DNA of 19,393 nt from Pseudomonadota bacterium (GTDB lineage Bacteria > Pseudomonadota > Alphaproteobacteria > Acetobacterales > Acetobacteraceae), in NCBI GenBank assembly GCA_021829055.1, contig JAJZCS010000009.1, forward strand, positions 1 to 19,393, given 5' to 3'. Below the pieces are notes generated by a model. It made no database searches, was not told the DNA's origin, and saw only the letters and a program-made list of their open reading frames with translations. How positions within the stretch are numbered: position 1 is the stretch's first letter; each line of letters starts with the position of its first letter. The position numbers were made by a program, and so were the translations under genes. Below are positions 6,740-16,987 of the stretch, piece by piece.

Positions 6740-8097
6740 ATGACGTGTGGACAGAGGCGGAGCTGATTGCTGCGACCAATGGCGGTTTCCCCCGGGGCGG
6801 GTTTGCAGCATCAGCAATCCGCACCGACTCGCGCGACATCAAAGCCGGCGAGGCATTCGTTGCCCTTGTCGGCGTGCGCGATGGTCATGATTTCGTTCGC
6901 AATGCCATGCAGCGGGGAGCATCGGGCGCGATCGTGTCCCGAGATGTCGCCGTCGGGCAGGGTAGGCTTCTTCTGGTTGACGACACGCTCGATGCGCTAA
7001 CGCGGTTGGGCGAACTAGGTCGGGTGCGCAGCCGCGCACGCTTCTGTGCGATCACAGGAAGTGTCGGCAAATCCACCACCAAGGAGATGGTCCGGCGGAT
7101 TTTGGCCCATTTTGGACTGACCCATGCCGCCAAGGCTTCATTCAACAATCACATTGGGGTGTCTCTAACTCTAGCCAATCTTCCGCGCGACGCTGTTTTT
7201 GGTGTCGTCGAGATCGGCATGAATCATCCTGGGGAGGTTGCTCCGCTGGCCAGACTTACACGGCCACATGTAGGGGTGATCACCCAAATTAGTTCTGCGC
7301 ATATCGGCATGCTTGGCTCAATACATGCAATCGCCGATGAAAAAGCTCAGTTGTTAGCAAGTATCGAACCGACTGGCACCGCTATCTTGCCGAGCGGTCC
7401 TCTCCTGCCCCGCCTTGCGCGGCGGGTTCCGGATGGGGCCCGGATAATAGGCTTTGGCTCCGATGCGTTGGCGGAGGCTCAGTTGCTTGCCGCCGACAGT
7501 GACTCCGAGGGAGTTACGGTTAAGGCAAGCATTCTTCGCCAGCACGTCCAGTTCCGCCTTGCTGCACCAGGAACCCACATGGCGATGAATGCTGTCGCAG
7601 CCTTGGCTGCAGCTGGTGCCCTCGGACTAGACCTTATGGAAGCGGCAACACTTCTGAACGGATTTGCGCCGCTGGTAGGCCGTGGAACACGTCGGACAGT
7701 TACAGTCAACGGTCGGACGATTTTGCTGCTCGATGAGAGTTACAATGCGTCGGGTTCCTCGATGCGTGCGGCACTCAATGTGCTGGCGGTACTTCCCGGG
7801 CGGAAAATTGTGGTTCTGGGAGATATGTTAGAGCTGGGGGATTATGCCCACGAGGAGCATCGGGCTCTTGCTGAACCCGTTTCGGCAGTCGCCAATCTTG
7901 CCTTCGCGTGCGGGGCTGCAATGCGATCCATGTTCGATGAACTTCCGACCGCAATACGCGGCGGCTTCGCTCCGGATTCGGCATCTCTGGCGCCAATCGT
8001 AAAGCACGCGCTACGCGATGGCGACGCTGTCCTGGTCAAGGGCAGTAACGGTAGTGCCATGCGAGTCGTGATCGATGCATTTGAGGAGGAAAGCTGA
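6736..8097 (+). CDS. murF: UDP-MurNAc-tripeptide:D-Ala-D-Ala ligase MurF
   Basis: MurF adds the D-Ala-D-Ala dipeptide made by Ddl to complete UDP-MurNAc-pentapeptide in the cytoplasm. The 453-residue length is normal. The N-terminal uridine-binding region includes [13 protein letters not shown] (29-41). The P-loop is TGSVGKSTT (107-115), followed by [11 protein letters not shown] (135-145), EIGMNHPGE (159-167) and LLDESYNAS (331-339), where many relatives have DAYNANP or ESYNANP. The C-terminal domain has [17 protein letters not shown] and near the end [12 protein letters not shown]. The ATG overlaps the murE stop by 4 nt, and its stop shares one base with the mraY start. Confidence 0.96.
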   Translation: MNDVWTEAELIAATNGGFPRGGFAASAIRTDSRDIKAGEAFVALVGVRDGHDFVRNAMQRGASGAIVSRDVAVGQGRLLLVDDTLDALTRLGELGRVRSRARFCAITGSVGKSTTKEMVRRILAHFGLTHAAKASFNNHIGVSLTLANLPRDAVFGVVEIGMNHPGEVAPLARLTRPHVGVITQISSAHIGMLGSIHAIADEKAQLLASIEPTGTAILPSGPLLPRLARRVPDGARIIGFGSDALAEAQLLAADSDSEGVTVKASILRQHVQFRLAAPGTHMAMNAVAALAAAGALGLDLMEAATLLNGFAPLVGRGTRRTVTVNGRTILLLDESYNASGSSMRAALNVLAVLPGRKIVVLGDMLELGDYAHEEHRALAEPVSAVANLAFACGAAMRSMFDELPTAIRGGFAPDSASLAPIVKHALRDGDAVLVKGSNGSAMRVVIDAFEEES

Positions 8098-9185
8098 TGC
8101 TTTACGCCCTTCTCTTGCCTCATGTCGCGGCCTTTCATGCATTGAATCTCTTCCGCTACATTACTTTCCGTGCGGGTGGCGCGACACTGACTGCGCTTGT
8201 TGTTAGTTTCATTCTCGGAGCGCCACTGATACGTTGGTTGCGATCCTTGCAACGTCATGGCCAGCCGATTCGCACGGATGGGCCTGAAAGGCATCTGCTG
8301 GAGAAGAAAGGCACACCGACCATGGGTGGCGTCCTCATTCTTCTGGCACTGACTGTTTCGACCCTGCTATGGGCAGATTTGCAAAACGGCTATGTCTGGG
8401 CCGTTCTCTTTGTAACGCTCGGTTACGGCGTGCTTGGCTTTGCGGACGATTTTTTGAAGTTGACAAGGCATAGTTCCAACGGTGTCCCGGGCCGTGTAAA
8501 ACTCGCCGTGCAAGCGGTTATCGGATTGTCGGCAGCGATATGGATTACCCATCTAATGCCCGATTCGATCGCGAATGATCTTGCGGTGCCATTGTTCAAG
8601 AATTTACTGATCCCGTTTGGCCCCGTGTTTCCCTTGATTGCAATGTTCGTAATGATGGGCGCATCAAATGCCGTCAATCTGACGGATGGACTCGATGGAT
8701 TGGCAATTGTTCCTACGATCATCGCTGCAGGCGTTTTCGCGCTGATAGCGTATTTGGTTGGGAATCGGATCTTTGCTCATTATCTGCAGATTAATTTTGT
8801 TCCGGGCACCGGAGAGCTTGCGGTGTTTTGTGCAGCGCTAATTGGATCAGGGCTTGGATTCCTGTGGTTCAATGCTCCGCCTGCGGCAGTATTCATGGGC
8901 GATACAGGATCGTTAGCACTCGGTGGTGCGCTCGGCTCGGTATCGGTCGCCACGAAGAACGAGATCGTACTTGCGATTACCGGCGGATTATTCGTGATGG
9001 AAACCGTTTCAGTAATTGTACAGGTATTTTGGTACAAGCGAACTGGAAGACGAGTGTTTCTTATGGCGCCACTGCATCACCACTTTGAAAAAAAAGGTTG
9101 GGCCGAGCCAACGATCGTTATTCGATTCTGGATCGTCGCGATGATTCTGGCCTTGGCAGGGTTGGCAACCCTGAAAATCAGATGA
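8097..9185 (+). CDS. mraY: Phospho-MurNAc-pentapeptide transferase MraY
   Basis: This polytopic inner-membrane enzyme transfers phospho-MurNAc-pentapeptide to undecaprenyl phosphate, giving lipid I. At 362 residues it is the usual length with about ten hydrophobic segments. Diagnostic motifs are KKGTPTMGG (70-78), FADDFLKLT (115-123, the Asp-Asp pair), [10 protein letters not shown] (194-203), [12 protein letters not shown] (266-277) and the cytoplasmic [11 protein letters not shown] (325-335). The ATG shares one base with the murF stop (TGATG) and is preceded by GAGGAGGAAAG, one of the strongest Shine-Dalgarno sequences in the cluster. The stop overlaps murD by 4 nt. Confidence 0.97.
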   Translation: MLYALLLPHVAAFHALNLFRYITFRAGGATLTALVVSFILGAPLIRWLRSLQRHGQPIRTDGPERHLLEKKGTPTMGGVLILLALTVSTLLWADLQNGYVWAVLFVTLGYGVLGFADDFLKLTRHSSNGVPGRVKLAVQAVIGLSAAIWITHLMPDSIANDLAVPLFKNLLIPFGPVFPLIAMFVMMGASNAVNLTDGLDGLAIVPTIIAAGVFALIAYLVGNRIFAHYLQINFVPGTGELAVFCAALIGSGLGFLWFNAPPAAVFMGDTGSLALGGALGSVSVATKNEIVLAITGGLFVMETVSVIVQVFWYKRTGRRVFLMAPLHHHFEKKGWAEPTIVIRFWIVAMILALAGLATLKIR

Positions 9186-10582
9186 GTGGCACGAAACAGT
9201 CTTGGCCGCTCGTTTTCGAGGGGTGGCATTTTGGCGTGCTAGGCCTGGGCAACAATGGGCTGCCGGCGGCGCTGACGCTTGCCGTGATGGGAGCATCGGT
9301 GGCGGGCTGGGATGACCGGCCGGACAAACGAGAAGCCGCGGCTCAGGCAGGCGTTTCGATCTGCGCCCCGAGTGCGATGAAGCGGCTTGACGCGTTAGTT
9401 TTGTCACCTGGAATCCCACACAATTTACCTAGGCCACATCCTGAAGCCGCAGCCGCAATCGCCCAGGACATTCCAATTCTCAGTGATGCAGAACTTTTGT
9501 ACCGTGCGGTGCGCGCGGCGGGTAGTGCCGCACGGTTTGTTGGCATCACGGGAACGAACGGAAAGTCGACCACCACCGCGTTGGCTGCGCACATCTTGCA
9601 GCGTGCCGGCCTCGCAGTGGCTGTGGGCGGCAATTTGGGGCCGTCGGCGCTGTCATTGCCTCTCCTCGGCGATCATGGGGTCTATGTGCTGGAAATGTCG
9701 AGTTACATGTTGGAGCGAATCGTCACCATGCGCTTCGATGCAGCAGCAATGCTCAACATAACACCCGATCACCTCGATCGTCATGGCAACATTGGCTCGT
9801 ATGTCCAAGCGAAGGAAGCGATTTTTGCGCGCCAGGGACTGAACGATCGTGCCGTAATCGGCGTTGACGATGCCGAGTCGCGGGCCATGGCAGAGCGTTT
9901 GGGCCACGGGCCAGCACAAGTGATCCGCATTTCGGGCGAAAATGTGCAGGGCGTATCGGTTGATATTTGGACCGAAGGAACCACCGTGCGAGATTTTTCG
10001 GGAGCCATCGTCAATCTTTGTGGCGCATCTGCGCTTCCAGGTGCACACAATGCCCAGAATGCAGCAGCCGCAGCTGCTCTGGCGCAGACGATCGGAGTGC
10101 CGAATGTGGTGATCGCGGAAGCTACGCGGCATTTTTCTGGCCTTCCACATCGGCAGGCACGAATTGCCGAGATCGACGGGATTGTTTTCATTAATGACAG
10201 CAAGGCCACGAATGCCGATGCGGCTGCCCGTGCGCTTTCATGCCATGATGGGATTATCTGGATTGCCGGCGGCATTGCCAAAGCTGGAGGTATTTCCGCT
10301 CTTGCGCCCTATTTCCCTCGGATTGCCCACGCACTTCTAATTGGTGCGGCGGCTAACGAGTTTGCGGCAACACTCAGCCGACACCATGTGCCGCATACGA
10401 TTGTGGAGACCCTGGAGCGCGCGGTATGCGAAGGACTTGCGAAAGCTCGCGCGGAGGGAAGCAAAATCATTCTGCTTTCTCCTGCTTGTGCCAGCTTTGA
10501 TCAATTCGCAGACTTCGCGGCGCGCGGCGATGCATTCGCGCACTATGCTCGGGCTCTGGTTGTTAATTCGGGAGTCTGTTGA
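9182..10582 (+). CDS. murD: UDP-MurNAc-L-alanine:D-glutamate ligase MurD
   Basis: MurD attaches D-Glu to UDP-MurNAc-L-Ala with ATP. The ATG at 9182 is chosen because it forms an ATGA overlap with the mraY stop; an upstream in-frame ATG would lie inside mraY. It has 466 residues. The N-terminal Rossmann part has GVLGLGNNG (18-26), then VLSPGIP (73-79). The ATP loop is TGTNGKSTT (124-132), followed by [10 protein letters not shown] (171-180), where many relatives have [18 protein letters not shown] (192-202) and YVQAKEAIF (207-215, with the expected modified Lys) follow. C-terminal motifs are [11 protein letters not shown] and [12 protein letters not shown]. The stop shares one base with the ftsW start. 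Confidence 0.95.
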   Translation: MSGTKQSWPLVFEGWHFGVLGLGNNGLPAALTLAVMGASVAGWDDRPDKREAAAQAGVSICAPSAMKRLDALVLSPGIPHNLPRPHPEAAAAIAQDIPILSDAELLYRAVRAAGSAARFVGITGTNGKSTTTALAAHILQRAGLAVAVGGNLGPSALSLPLLGDHGVYVLEMSSYMLERIVTMRFDAAAMLNITPDHLDRHGNIGSYVQAKEAIFARQGLNDRAVIGVDDAESRAMAERLGHGPAQVIRISGENVQGVSVDIWTEGTTVRDFSGAIVNLCGASALPGAHNAQNAAAAAALAQTIGVPNVVIAEATRHFSGLPHRQARIAEIDGIVFINDSKATNADAAARALSCHDGIIWIAGGIAKAGGISALAPYFPRIAHALLIGAAANEFAATLSRHHVPHTIVETLERAVCEGLAKARAEGSKIILLSPACASFDQFADFAARGDAFAHYARALVVNSGVC

Positions 10583-11745
10583 TGGCTGGTCCTTCGCGTG
10601 CAGATACGTCGATTGTTGGGCGCTGGTGGTGGAGTGTTGACCGGACGATGCTTGCCACCCTGATGTCGGTTATTGTGATCGGCTATGTCATGGCTTTAGC
10701 TGCAACGCCGGCCAATCGTCTTGCACTGACTGACCCGCGCACTTTGGTGATGCTCAAGCAGATCGCCTACCTCGCGATTGCCGCAATCATGATGATCGCT
10801 GTCTCGATGTTCGATCGTCGGCAGGTCACATTAGCAGCCCTCGGTGTCGGTATCGTGTTTCTGCTATTAACCGGTTTTACGATCGTCCATGGGGTAACAA
10901 TTGATGGCGGTCGGCGTTGGATTGCGTTGCCGGGGGCAACCATTCAACCAGTTGAGTTTCTTAAGCCTGCTCTGATCGTTGTGACTGCTTGGCTGCTCGC
11001 CCAACGCCGACGCTGGGTGGATTTTCCAGGTATGGTCGCTGCATTTGGATTGAATGGCTTGGTACTTTTTCTCTTGTACCTGCAGCCGGACATCGGCTCC
11101 ATGCTTCTTGTTGGAGCGACCTTTTTTGCCCAACTTGTTCTCGATGGCATCAAATGGCGTTGGGTAGTTGTCGGCATCCTAGCGCTTCTCGCTACGTTGG
11201 CTGCTGCCTTTGAATTCATCGCGCATGTCCATCATCGGCTGGTATTGTTTCTTCATCCCACGACGGATAAGGCATATCAGGCGCTAACCGCGCTTTCAGC
11301 CTTCGGCAATGGAGGGCTGTGGGGGAGAGGACCTGGCGAGGGGCAGGTTAAACATTTTCTGCCCGATGCCCGAGCAGATTTCGTATTTGCGGTCGCGGGG
11401 GAGGAATTCGGGCTGATTCTGTGCTTAATTATCATAGCCTTGTTTGCCATGATTGTCCTGCGTGGTTTGATACGCATTCGCGGTGAGAACGACCTATTTG
11501 TCGCGCTGGCAGCATCCGGCCTGCTCGTGAGTTTTGGTCTGCAGGCGTTCGTTAACATGGCGTCGTCTCTGTCGCTTATCCCAACCAAAGGAATGACGCT
11601 GCCATTCATATCGTACGGTGGTTCGGCGGTTCTTGCTATGGGACTTCATACTGGATTCCTTCTAGCACTGATACGAAAGCGACAGGGTTCGTCCGTAAGG
11701 AACCCATTGATTGATGAGGTAACAACCATGCGCCGTACGGCATAA
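10582..11745 (+). CDS. ftsW: Septal peptidoglycan glycosyltransferase FtsW (SEDS)
   Basis: FtsW polymerises lipid II at the septum together with FtsI. It has 387 residues and about ten hydrophobic segments. SEDS landmarks are DGGRRWIALPG (108-118) with EFLKPALIVVTAW (125-137), QPDIGSMLL (168-176), and the large periplasmic loop AYQALTALSAFGNGGLWGRG (231-250). PDARADFVFAVAGEE (261-275) contains the Asp (266) matching the essential residue of this family. LIPTKGMTLPFISYGGSA (332-349) follows. The ATG at 10582 shares a base with the murD TGA and has GGGAG seven bases upstream; a TTG three bases earlier is an unlikely alternative. The stop is 13 nt before the favoured murG start. Confidence 0.96.
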   Translation: MAGPSRADTSIVGRWWWSVDRTMLATLMSVIVIGYVMALAATPANRLALTDPRTLVMLKQIAYLAIAAIMMIAVSMFDRRQVTLAALGVGIVFLLLTGFTIVHGVTIDGGRRWIALPGATIQPVEFLKPALIVVTAWLLAQRRRWVDFPGMVAAFGLNGLVLFLLYLQPDIGSMLLVGATFFAQLVLDGIKWRWVVVGILALLATLAAAFEFIAHVHHRLVLFLHPTTDKAYQALTALSAFGNGGLWGRGPGEGQVKHFLPDARADFVFAVAGEEFGLILCLIIIALFAMIVLRGLIRIRGENDLFVALAASGLLVSFGLQAFVNMASSLSLIPTKGMTLPFISYGGSAVLAMGLHTGFLLALIRKRQGSSVRNPLIDEVTTMRRTA

Positions 11746-11751
11746 AGGAGG
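11744..11751 (+). promoter_or_regulatory. Shine-Dalgarno sequence that decides the murG start
   Basis: AAAGGAGG overlaps the ftsW TAA. It ends one base before the ATG at 11753 but seven bases before the in-frame GTG at 11759, the ideal spacing. This favours GTG over ATG (or the TTG at 11756) as the initiation codon. Confidence 0.7.
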
Positions 11752-11758
11752 CATGTTG

Positions 11759-12853
11759 GTGGGGCCGTTCGTAATCGCCGCTGGTGGCACCGGTGGGCAT
11801 TTGTTCCCAGCCGAAGCATTGGCTGAGAAGCTGATGCTTCAAGGGGCTCATGTCGTGCTGATGACTGACACGCGATCAAAGGCCGAGACTTCCCCGGTAT
11901 TTAGGAAGTCTGAATGTTTTGTTATTCCAGGTGCGGGTATAGCAGGGCGCGGACTAATACGTGCCGGGTCTGGGATACTGCAGATTTTTAGAGGTTTAAT
12001 AACATCCAGGTTAATTCTGGGGAGGATTGCGCCACGCGCAGTGATTGGATTTGGTGGCTATCCGTCAGTTGCGCCTGTCCTAGCTGCTTGCATCATGCGC
12101 CAACGTCCGTTGATTGTTTTGCATGATCAGAACGCAGTTCTTGGCCGTGCAAATCGTGCTCTCGCAAAATGCGCTGATCGGCTCGCCTTGAGCTTCTCGG
12201 AGGTCGCAGGCGTACCGAGAGGTGCTGCGACGTGCGTGACGGGCAATCCAGTGCGATCGACGATTGCTGCCCGCCGCTCGGCACGTTATTCTATTCCGGC
12301 TGGTCGAGTTCGTCTTCTTGTGCTGGGTGGATCTTTAGGGGCGCGTGTCCTAGCGACTCTGGTGCCCGATGCTCTTTCAAAACTTCCCCAGGAAATGAGA
12401 CAACATGTCGATCTGGCGATGCAATGCCCAGCAGGCCTGACCGAGGGGGTACAACGTCGATTGGTAGAAATCGGTGTGCGAGGGGACGTCACACCGTTTT
12501 TTCAAGATGTTGATGCCCGTCTGGAGTCGGCTCATTTGGTCGTCGCACGGGCTGGCGGTTCAACGGTCGCGGAGATAGCCGTAATTGGCCGGCCAGCGCT
12601 CTTCGTGCCCTTGGCCATAAATCCGGATCAGTGTGCCAACGCCGACGTGCTGGTCCGAGCTGGCGGCGCGGTCCGCCTCGATGAGGTTGGGCTCACTGCG
12701 GATCGTCTGGCCAGAGAGTTGCAGAACCTACTGACTGATAGAGAACGTTTGCAGAAAATGGCTGCTGCGGCGGCAACTTGCGGGATCGCGGATGGGGCGG
12801 ATCGCCTGGCGGCGTTAGTGCTCGACGTCGTGTCTGAAAGGACTGCGTCATGA
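11759..12853 (+). CDS. murG: Lipid II synthase MurG (UDP-GlcNAc transferase)
   Basis: MurG adds GlcNAc from UDP-GlcNAc to lipid I on the inner leaflet, forming lipid II. With the GTG start it has 364 residues; ATG at 11753 would add two. GT-B fold motifs are [16 protein letters not shown] (6-21), [14 protein letters not shown] (97-110), [15 protein letters not shown] (121-135, where HEQN is more common), TGNPVR (161-166) and VLGGSLGA (188-195). Near base 12545-12645 follows the UDP-GlcNAc-binding [20 protein letters not shown] with NPDQCANA, a variant of the usual DxHQxxNA. The end overlaps the murC ATG by 4 nt. Confidence 0.95.
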   Translation: MGPFVIAAGGTGGHLFPAEALAEKLMLQGAHVVLMTDTRSKAETSPVFRKSECFVIPGAGIAGRGLIRAGSGILQIFRGLITSRLILGRIAPRAVIGFGGYPSVAPVLAACIMRQRPLIVLHDQNAVLGRANRALAKCADRLALSFSEVAGVPRGAATCVTGNPVRSTIAARRSARYSIPAGRVRLLVLGGSLGARVLATLVPDALSKLPQEMRQHVDLAMQCPAGLTEGVQRRLVEIGVRGDVTPFFQDVDARLESAHLVVARAGGSTVAEIAVIGRPALFVPLAINPDQCANADVLVRAGGAVRLDEVGLTADRLARELQNLLTDRERLQKMAAAAATCGIADGADRLAALVLDVVSERTAS

Positions 12854-14289
12854 GGGCGATGCCGCTAAATATTGGAACGATCCACTTCGTCGGAATTGGC
12901 GGAATCGGAATGTCAGGAATTGCCGAGGTTTTGCATAATCTTGGCTACACCGTTCAGGGTTCGGACGTCGCGGATAGTGGGAATGTCGCACGATTACGCA
13001 GCATCGGAATCCCCGTGATGATAGGGCACGATGCAAAAAATCTTGGTGATGCCCAGGTCATCGTGATTTCGACTGCTGTACCACGGGATAATTCTGAGAT
13101 TCAAGGCGCACGCGAAAGGCTGATACCTATCGTGCGCCGGGCGGAAATGCTTGGCGAGCTGATGCGGTTACGGTGGTCGATTGCTATCGGTGGCACTCAT
13201 GGCAAGACCACGACGACCAGTCTTGTCGCGGCCGTCCTGGAACAGGCGCAGATTGACCCGACCGTGATCAATGGTGGCATAATCAACGCTTATGGCACGA
13301 ATACGCGGCTGGGGCAGGGAGACTGGATGGTGGTCGAGGCCGATGAAAGTGATGGCACTTTTCTGCGGCTGCCGGCGGTGATCGCTGTCGTGACAAACAT
13401 GGATCCCGAACATTTGGATCACTGGGGAACGCGGGAGGCGATGGAGGCGGGGTATCTGCAGTTCGTTTCTAACGTGCCGTTCTATGGTTTTGCAGTGCTT
13501 TGCATAGATCATCCGGCAGTGCAGCAGATGATTCCAGATCTTTCGGATCATAGGCTGATAACCTACGGATTTTCACCGCAGGCAGATGTGCGTGCGGAGC
13601 GTATCATGTCGGACCGTAACGGCGCGACCTTCGAGGTCCGACTTTCGGATCGGGTCGCCGGGAAGATCAGGCGCATGGGCCCCTTTCGTTTACCAATGCT
13701 TGGTAATCACAACGTTCAAAATGCGCTGGCGGCGGTGGCAATTGGAACCGAGATGGCTGTGCCGGAGCTCGATCTTCGTACGGCACTTGCAAATTTCCGT
13801 GGCGTTAAACGTAGATTCACGAAGGTCGGAGAAGTCAAGGGCGTCACTATCATTGATGATTACGGCCATCACCCGGTTGAGATTGCGGCTGTGCTGAAGG
13901 CTGCAAGACAGGCTGGCGCGAGGGAGGTGATCGCAGTGGTGCAGCCTCACCGATACTCGCGTTTGGCACGGCTTTTTGACGACTTCTGTACCTGCATGAA
14001 CGATGCGGGGACCGTGATTGTGGCAGAGGTGTACCCCGCGGGCGAAGAACCGACGCCAGGTGTAAGCCGGGATGCATTAATCGAGGGGCTGCGCGCATGT
14101 GGCCATCGTTCAGTAGTGCCGCTGGCGAGTCCGGACTACCTGGCAGAAATGGTCAACGCAATTGCGCGGCCCGGCGATTATGTTGTGTGTCTAGGGGCAG
14201 GCAACATTAGTCAGTGGGCGCAATTGCTGCCCGAGCAACTTCGGGCCTTAACAGAAGGTGTTCACCGAATCACTGGAGATGCCCGATGA
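12850..14289 (+). CDS. murC: UDP-MurNAc:L-alanine ligase MurC
   Basis: MurC adds the first stem residue, L-Ala, to UDP-MurNAc. It has 479 residues. The N-terminal UDP-binding domain has [16 protein letters not shown] (13-28) and GSDV (37-40). The ATP loop is [11 protein letters not shown] (114-124), then [12 protein letters not shown] (161-172) and [11 protein letters not shown] (182-192). [11 protein letters not shown] and [12 protein letters not shown] mark the C-terminal part, with [14 protein letters not shown] and VYPAGEEP near the end. The ATG overlaps the murG stop (ATGA) and has AAAGGA seven to eight bases upstream; the ATG at 12859 is a weaker alternative. The stop overlaps murB by 4 nt. 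Confidence 0.97.
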   Translation: MRAMPLNIGTIHFVGIGGIGMSGIAEVLHNLGYTVQGSDVADSGNVARLRSIGIPVMIGHDAKNLGDAQVIVISTAVPRDNSEIQGARERLIPIVRRAEMLGELMRLRWSIAIGGTHGKTTTTSLVAAVLEQAQIDPTVINGGIINAYGTNTRLGQGDWMVVEADESDGTFLRLPAVIAVVTNMDPEHLDHWGTREAMEAGYLQFVSNVPFYGFAVLCIDHPAVQQMIPDLSDHRLITYGFSPQADVRAERIMSDRNGATFEVRLSDRVAGKIRRMGPFRLPMLGNHNVQNALAAVAIGTEMAVPELDLRTALANFRGVKRRFTKVGEVKGVTIIDDYGHHPVEIAAVLKAARQAGAREVIAVVQPHRYSRLARLFDDFCTCMNDAGTVIVAEVYPAGEEPTPGVSRDALIEGLRACGHRSVVPLASPDYLAEMVNAIARPGDYVVCLGAGNISQWAQLLPEQLRALTEGVHRITGDAR

Positions 14290-15197
14290 CTGTCGCGCGT
14301 GGTGGTGACTGGCGAGCGTCGTTGCCGAAGCCGCGCGGACGAATAGGTTTGGACGTGCCGCTGGCGCCGTTGACGTGGTTTCGGGTTGGTGGTCCTGCAG
14401 AAGTGCTCTTCCGCCCTCTGGATGTGGGCGATTTGGGCCAATTCCTGCGCCATCTTCCACCGGCATGCCCGGTCACGGTTATTGGAGCGGCATCTAATCT
14501 AATTGTCCGAGATGGTGGGATTAACGGTGTCGTCGTTAAATTAGGCCGAGGCTTCGGTGATATCGCTATTGAAAACGACGGGATTGTTGCGGGAGCGGCG
14601 GCGCTTGATATCACTATTGCACAATGTGCCGCGGCCGCTGGGTTAACCGGATTGGAGTTCTGTTCAGGGATTCCGGGGTCACTTGGTGGTGCCATTGCGA
14701 TGAATGCCGGAGCATATGGCAGCGAAATCAAAGACGTGCTCGATTGGGTCGACGTTGTCGGCCCGGACGGAGCACTTGCGCGATACGATGTGAGCGAACT
14801 TACGCTTCGTTATCGGCATGCTGTGCTCCCGGGAGGCGGGATTGCGGTGCAGGCGCGATTGCGGGCACACCGTGGAGATCCAGCGATGATCGTGGCGCGG
14901 ATCGAGGAGATCCGTGCGAGTCGAGAGGCAGCACAACCGGTGCGAACGCGCACGGGTGGTTCGACTTTTCGGAATCCCGATGGCGAAAAAGCGTGGCGGT
15001 TGATTGATGCTGCAGGTTGTCGCGGAATGCGATTGGGGGATGCGCAGGTTTCGGAAAAGCACTGTAATTTTATGATTAATCTCGGCGCTGCAACGGCTGC
15101 GGATTTAGAGGCGCTTGGTGAGGATGTTCGTGGAAAGGTTCGCGATACGTTTGGCATCAACCTGGAATGGGAAATTCGTAGGATGGGCATACGATGA
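14286..15197 (+). CDS. murB: UDP-N-acetylenolpyruvoylglucosamine reductase MurB
   Basis: MurB is the FAD enzyme that reduces UDP-GlcNAc-enolpyruvate to UDP-MurNAc with NADPH, the substrate MurC then uses. It has 303 residues from the ATG that overlaps the murC stop (ATGA), with GGAG seven bases upstream. Motifs are [10 protein letters not shown] (30-39), the FAD-binding [14 protein letters not shown] (65-78), [21 protein letters not shown] (about 124-144), LRYRHA (174-179), and TGGSTFRNP (223-231), with Ser226 as the expected catalytic proton donor. [18 protein letters not shown] follows, and the LEWEI end supplies the expected Glu. An upstream in-frame ATG at 14214 lies within murC and is unlikely. 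Confidence 0.96.
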   Translation: MTVARGGDWRASLPKPRGRIGLDVPLAPLTWFRVGGPAEVLFRPLDVGDLGQFLRHLPPACPVTVIGAASNLIVRDGGINGVVVKLGRGFGDIAIENDGIVAGAAALDITIAQCAAAAGLTGLEFCSGIPGSLGGAIAMNAGAYGSEIKDVLDWVDVVGPDGALARYDVSELTLRYRHAVLPGGGIAVQARLRAHRGDPAMIVARIEEIRASREAAQPVRTRTGGSTFRNPDGEKAWRLIDAAGCRGMRLGDAQVSEKHCNFMINLGAATAADLEALGEDVRGKVRDTFGINLEWEIRRMGIR

Positions 15198-16099
15198 AGC
15201 GAATCGCAGTTCTGATGGGTGGGATATCGGCCGAAAGGGACGTTAGCCTTGCAAGCGGTGTACTTGTGGCGGACGCCCTGCGGGAAGCAGGGTACAAGGT
15301 GGATATCATTGACGTTGGAACTGACCTTGGGGCGGTAATTGCGGCGCTCACCCCGGCACCCGACGCCGTATTCAATGCCTTGCATGGTCGCTTTGGTGAG
15401 GACGGTACTATTCAGGGTGTGCTGGATTATATGGGAATCCCCTATACTCACTCTGGGGTACGAGCGTCATCGCTTGCCATGGATAAGGCCGCGGCGAAAG
15501 CAGCATTTGCTGCTGCGGGATTGCCAATTGCGCTTCACCGGGTAATCCCGGTTAGCGATCTCGCCGAACATGATCCGTTGCCTCTACCTTACGTCGTTAA
15601 GCCGACGAACGAAGGCTCCTCGGTTGGTGTATACATAGTTAGGCAAGGTGATAACCGCAGGGCGGAGATAGCGCGCAACTGGTCCTTTGGTGGCCTGGTG
15701 ATGGCTGAAGAGTACGTGCCTGGCCGGGAGCTGACAGTGTCGGTTCTGGAAGACCGAGCGCTTGCGGTGACGGAGATCCTGGCAGTCGATTTTTACGACT
15801 ATCATGCAAAATATACCGCTGGCGCGTCGCGTCATCAGTTGCCGGCGCAGCTTGCGCCGTCGTTAACAGAGCAAATCAAGCAATTTGCGGTCGCAGCGCA
15901 TCGTGCGCTTGGCTGCCGTGGAGCTACTAGGGCGGACTTCCGGTATGACGATCTCCGTGATCGGCTGGTTCTTCTGGAGGTTAATAGCCAGCCGGGAATG
16001 ACCCCCACTTCGTTGCTGCCGGAGCAGGCAGCATTATGTGGCATAGATTTTCGATCACTCTGCGCTTGGATGGTGGAGCGCGCTGCATGTCGCGTGTAA
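15194..16099 (+). CDS. ddl: D-alanine--D-alanine ligase
   Basis: Ddl makes the D-Ala-D-Ala dipeptide used by MurF. It is an ATP-grasp enzyme of 301 residues. Signature 1 is FNALHGRFGEDGTIQGVL (60-77). VLMGGISAERDVSL (6-19) carries the substrate-binding Glu14. YVVKPTNEGSSVGV (133-146) and AEEYVPGREL (171-180) form the ATP-binding part. FYDYHAKYT (200-208) is the D-Ala-type loop, since vancomycin-resistance ligases differ there. Signature 2 ends with LEVNSQPGMTPTSLLPEQA (261-279), where N is the metal ligand region. The start overlaps murB by 4 nt and the end overlaps ftsQ by 13 nt. A ddl placed between murB and ftsQ is usual in alphaproteobacteria. Confidence 0.96.
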   Translation: MKRIAVLMGGISAERDVSLASGVLVADALREAGYKVDIIDVGTDLGAVIAALTPAPDAVFNALHGRFGEDGTIQGVLDYMGIPYTHSGVRASSLAMDKAAAKAAFAAAGLPIALHRVIPVSDLAEHDPLPLPYVVKPTNEGSSVGVYIVRQGDNRRAEIARNWSFGGLVMAEEYVPGRELTVSVLEDRALAVTEILAVDFYDYHAKYTAGASRHQLPAQLAPSLTEQIKQFAVAAHRALGCRGATRADFRYDDLRDRLVLLEVNSQPGMTPTSLLPEQAALCGIDFRSLCAWMVERAACRV

Positions 16100-16974
16100 A
16101 GCCAACCCCGCGCCGGTCTAACAGGAAGAAGATGCAGGATCGGCCGAGCCTGCAAACGCTACTGTTACGCCGTGCTCGGCGCGCGCTACGGCCGTTCGGA
16201 TTTGCCACGTTGCTTGCCCTGTTCATGTCTGGCGCAGTCCTATTGGGGCAAGTCCTCGTGCGTACCGCTGTTGCGACGGCCCGCTCGACGGGAACGGCTT
16301 GGATGGCTGACATGGGCTTTCGGGTACGTCACGTCACCGTTAGCGGAATGATTCAAACACCCAAAACCGTCATCGAGGCAATGACAAATGTGCACCCCGG
16401 TATGCCGATTTTTGCCGTGTCGCCGCGGGCTGTAGCGGTGAAACTAGAGCAATCGAACGTGGTGCAGGCGGCAGTTGTTGAGCGATTGTTGCCGGACACA
16501 ATCAGAATTGCCATCGATGAACGGACGCCGATTGCGATTTGGCAACGCCCGGATCACCATTTTGCGCTGATAGGAACGAATGGCGAGATCATTCGTGATC
16601 GTGGCGGCATCGCTGCCTACGCTCGCGATCCGCAACTCCTGATGGTTGTGGGACACGGTGCACCCAAGCAGACAAAGGCGCTTCTAGAAAAGTTAGACGA
16701 CTATCCTAATATCCGAAAATTTGTCATTGCGGCGGAATGGATCGATGTCTTGCGCTGGAACCTTATTTTAAAAAACCATACCGTGGTGCGCTTGCCAGCG
16801 AAGCATGTTAATGCCGCGCTGAAAATACTAGAGACGGCGCAAACGCGTATCGCGTTGCTGAATCGTCCGGTTCAAACGATCGACCTGCGACTGCCGGATC
16901 GGCTTATCGTGTTACCTTATGCGACCGCACCGTCCGCCGCTGAGCCGATCTCAGGTCAGGCAGGTCATTTATGA
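16087..16974 (+). CDS. ftsQ: Cell division protein FtsQ
   Basis: FtsQ is a bitopic inner-membrane divisome scaffold that recruits FtsL and its partners. The ATG at 16087 is chosen because GGTGGAG lies eight bases upstream. It gives 295 residues with a basic cytoplasmic tail of about 36 residues and a single membrane helix (about 37-59). A longer frame from 16036 would add ddl-internal sequence. A POTRA domain follows (about 78-148: FRVRHVTVSGM at 78-88, GMPIFAVSP, and LLPDTIRIAIDERTPIAIW at 134-152). The FtsQ/DivIB part then contains FALIGTNGEII. Conservation is low, as expected for FtsQ, so the call uses domain order plus its position between ddl and ftsA. Confidence 0.93.
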   Translation: MSRVKPTPRRSNRKKMQDRPSLQTLLLRRARRALRPFGFATLLALFMSGAVLLGQVLVRTAVATARSTGTAWMADMGFRVRHVTVSGMIQTPKTVIEAMTNVHPGMPIFAVSPRAVAVKLEQSNVVQAAVVERLLPDTIRIAIDERTPIAIWQRPDHHFALIGTNGEIIRDRGGIAAYARDPQLLMVVGHGAPKQTKALLEKLDDYPNIRKFVIAAEWIDVLRWNLILKNHTVVRLPAKHVNAALKILETAQTRIALLNRPVQTIDLRLPDRLIVLPYATAPSAAEPISGQAGHL

Positions 16975-16987
16975 AAGGTCATTGGCA

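Noticed and set aside
9009..9419. Antisense 136-codon frame over the mraY/murD junction, with similar antisense frames elsewhere in the cluster
   Set aside because: These are frame shadows of strongly conserved sense genes, with no motif or ribosome-binding site.
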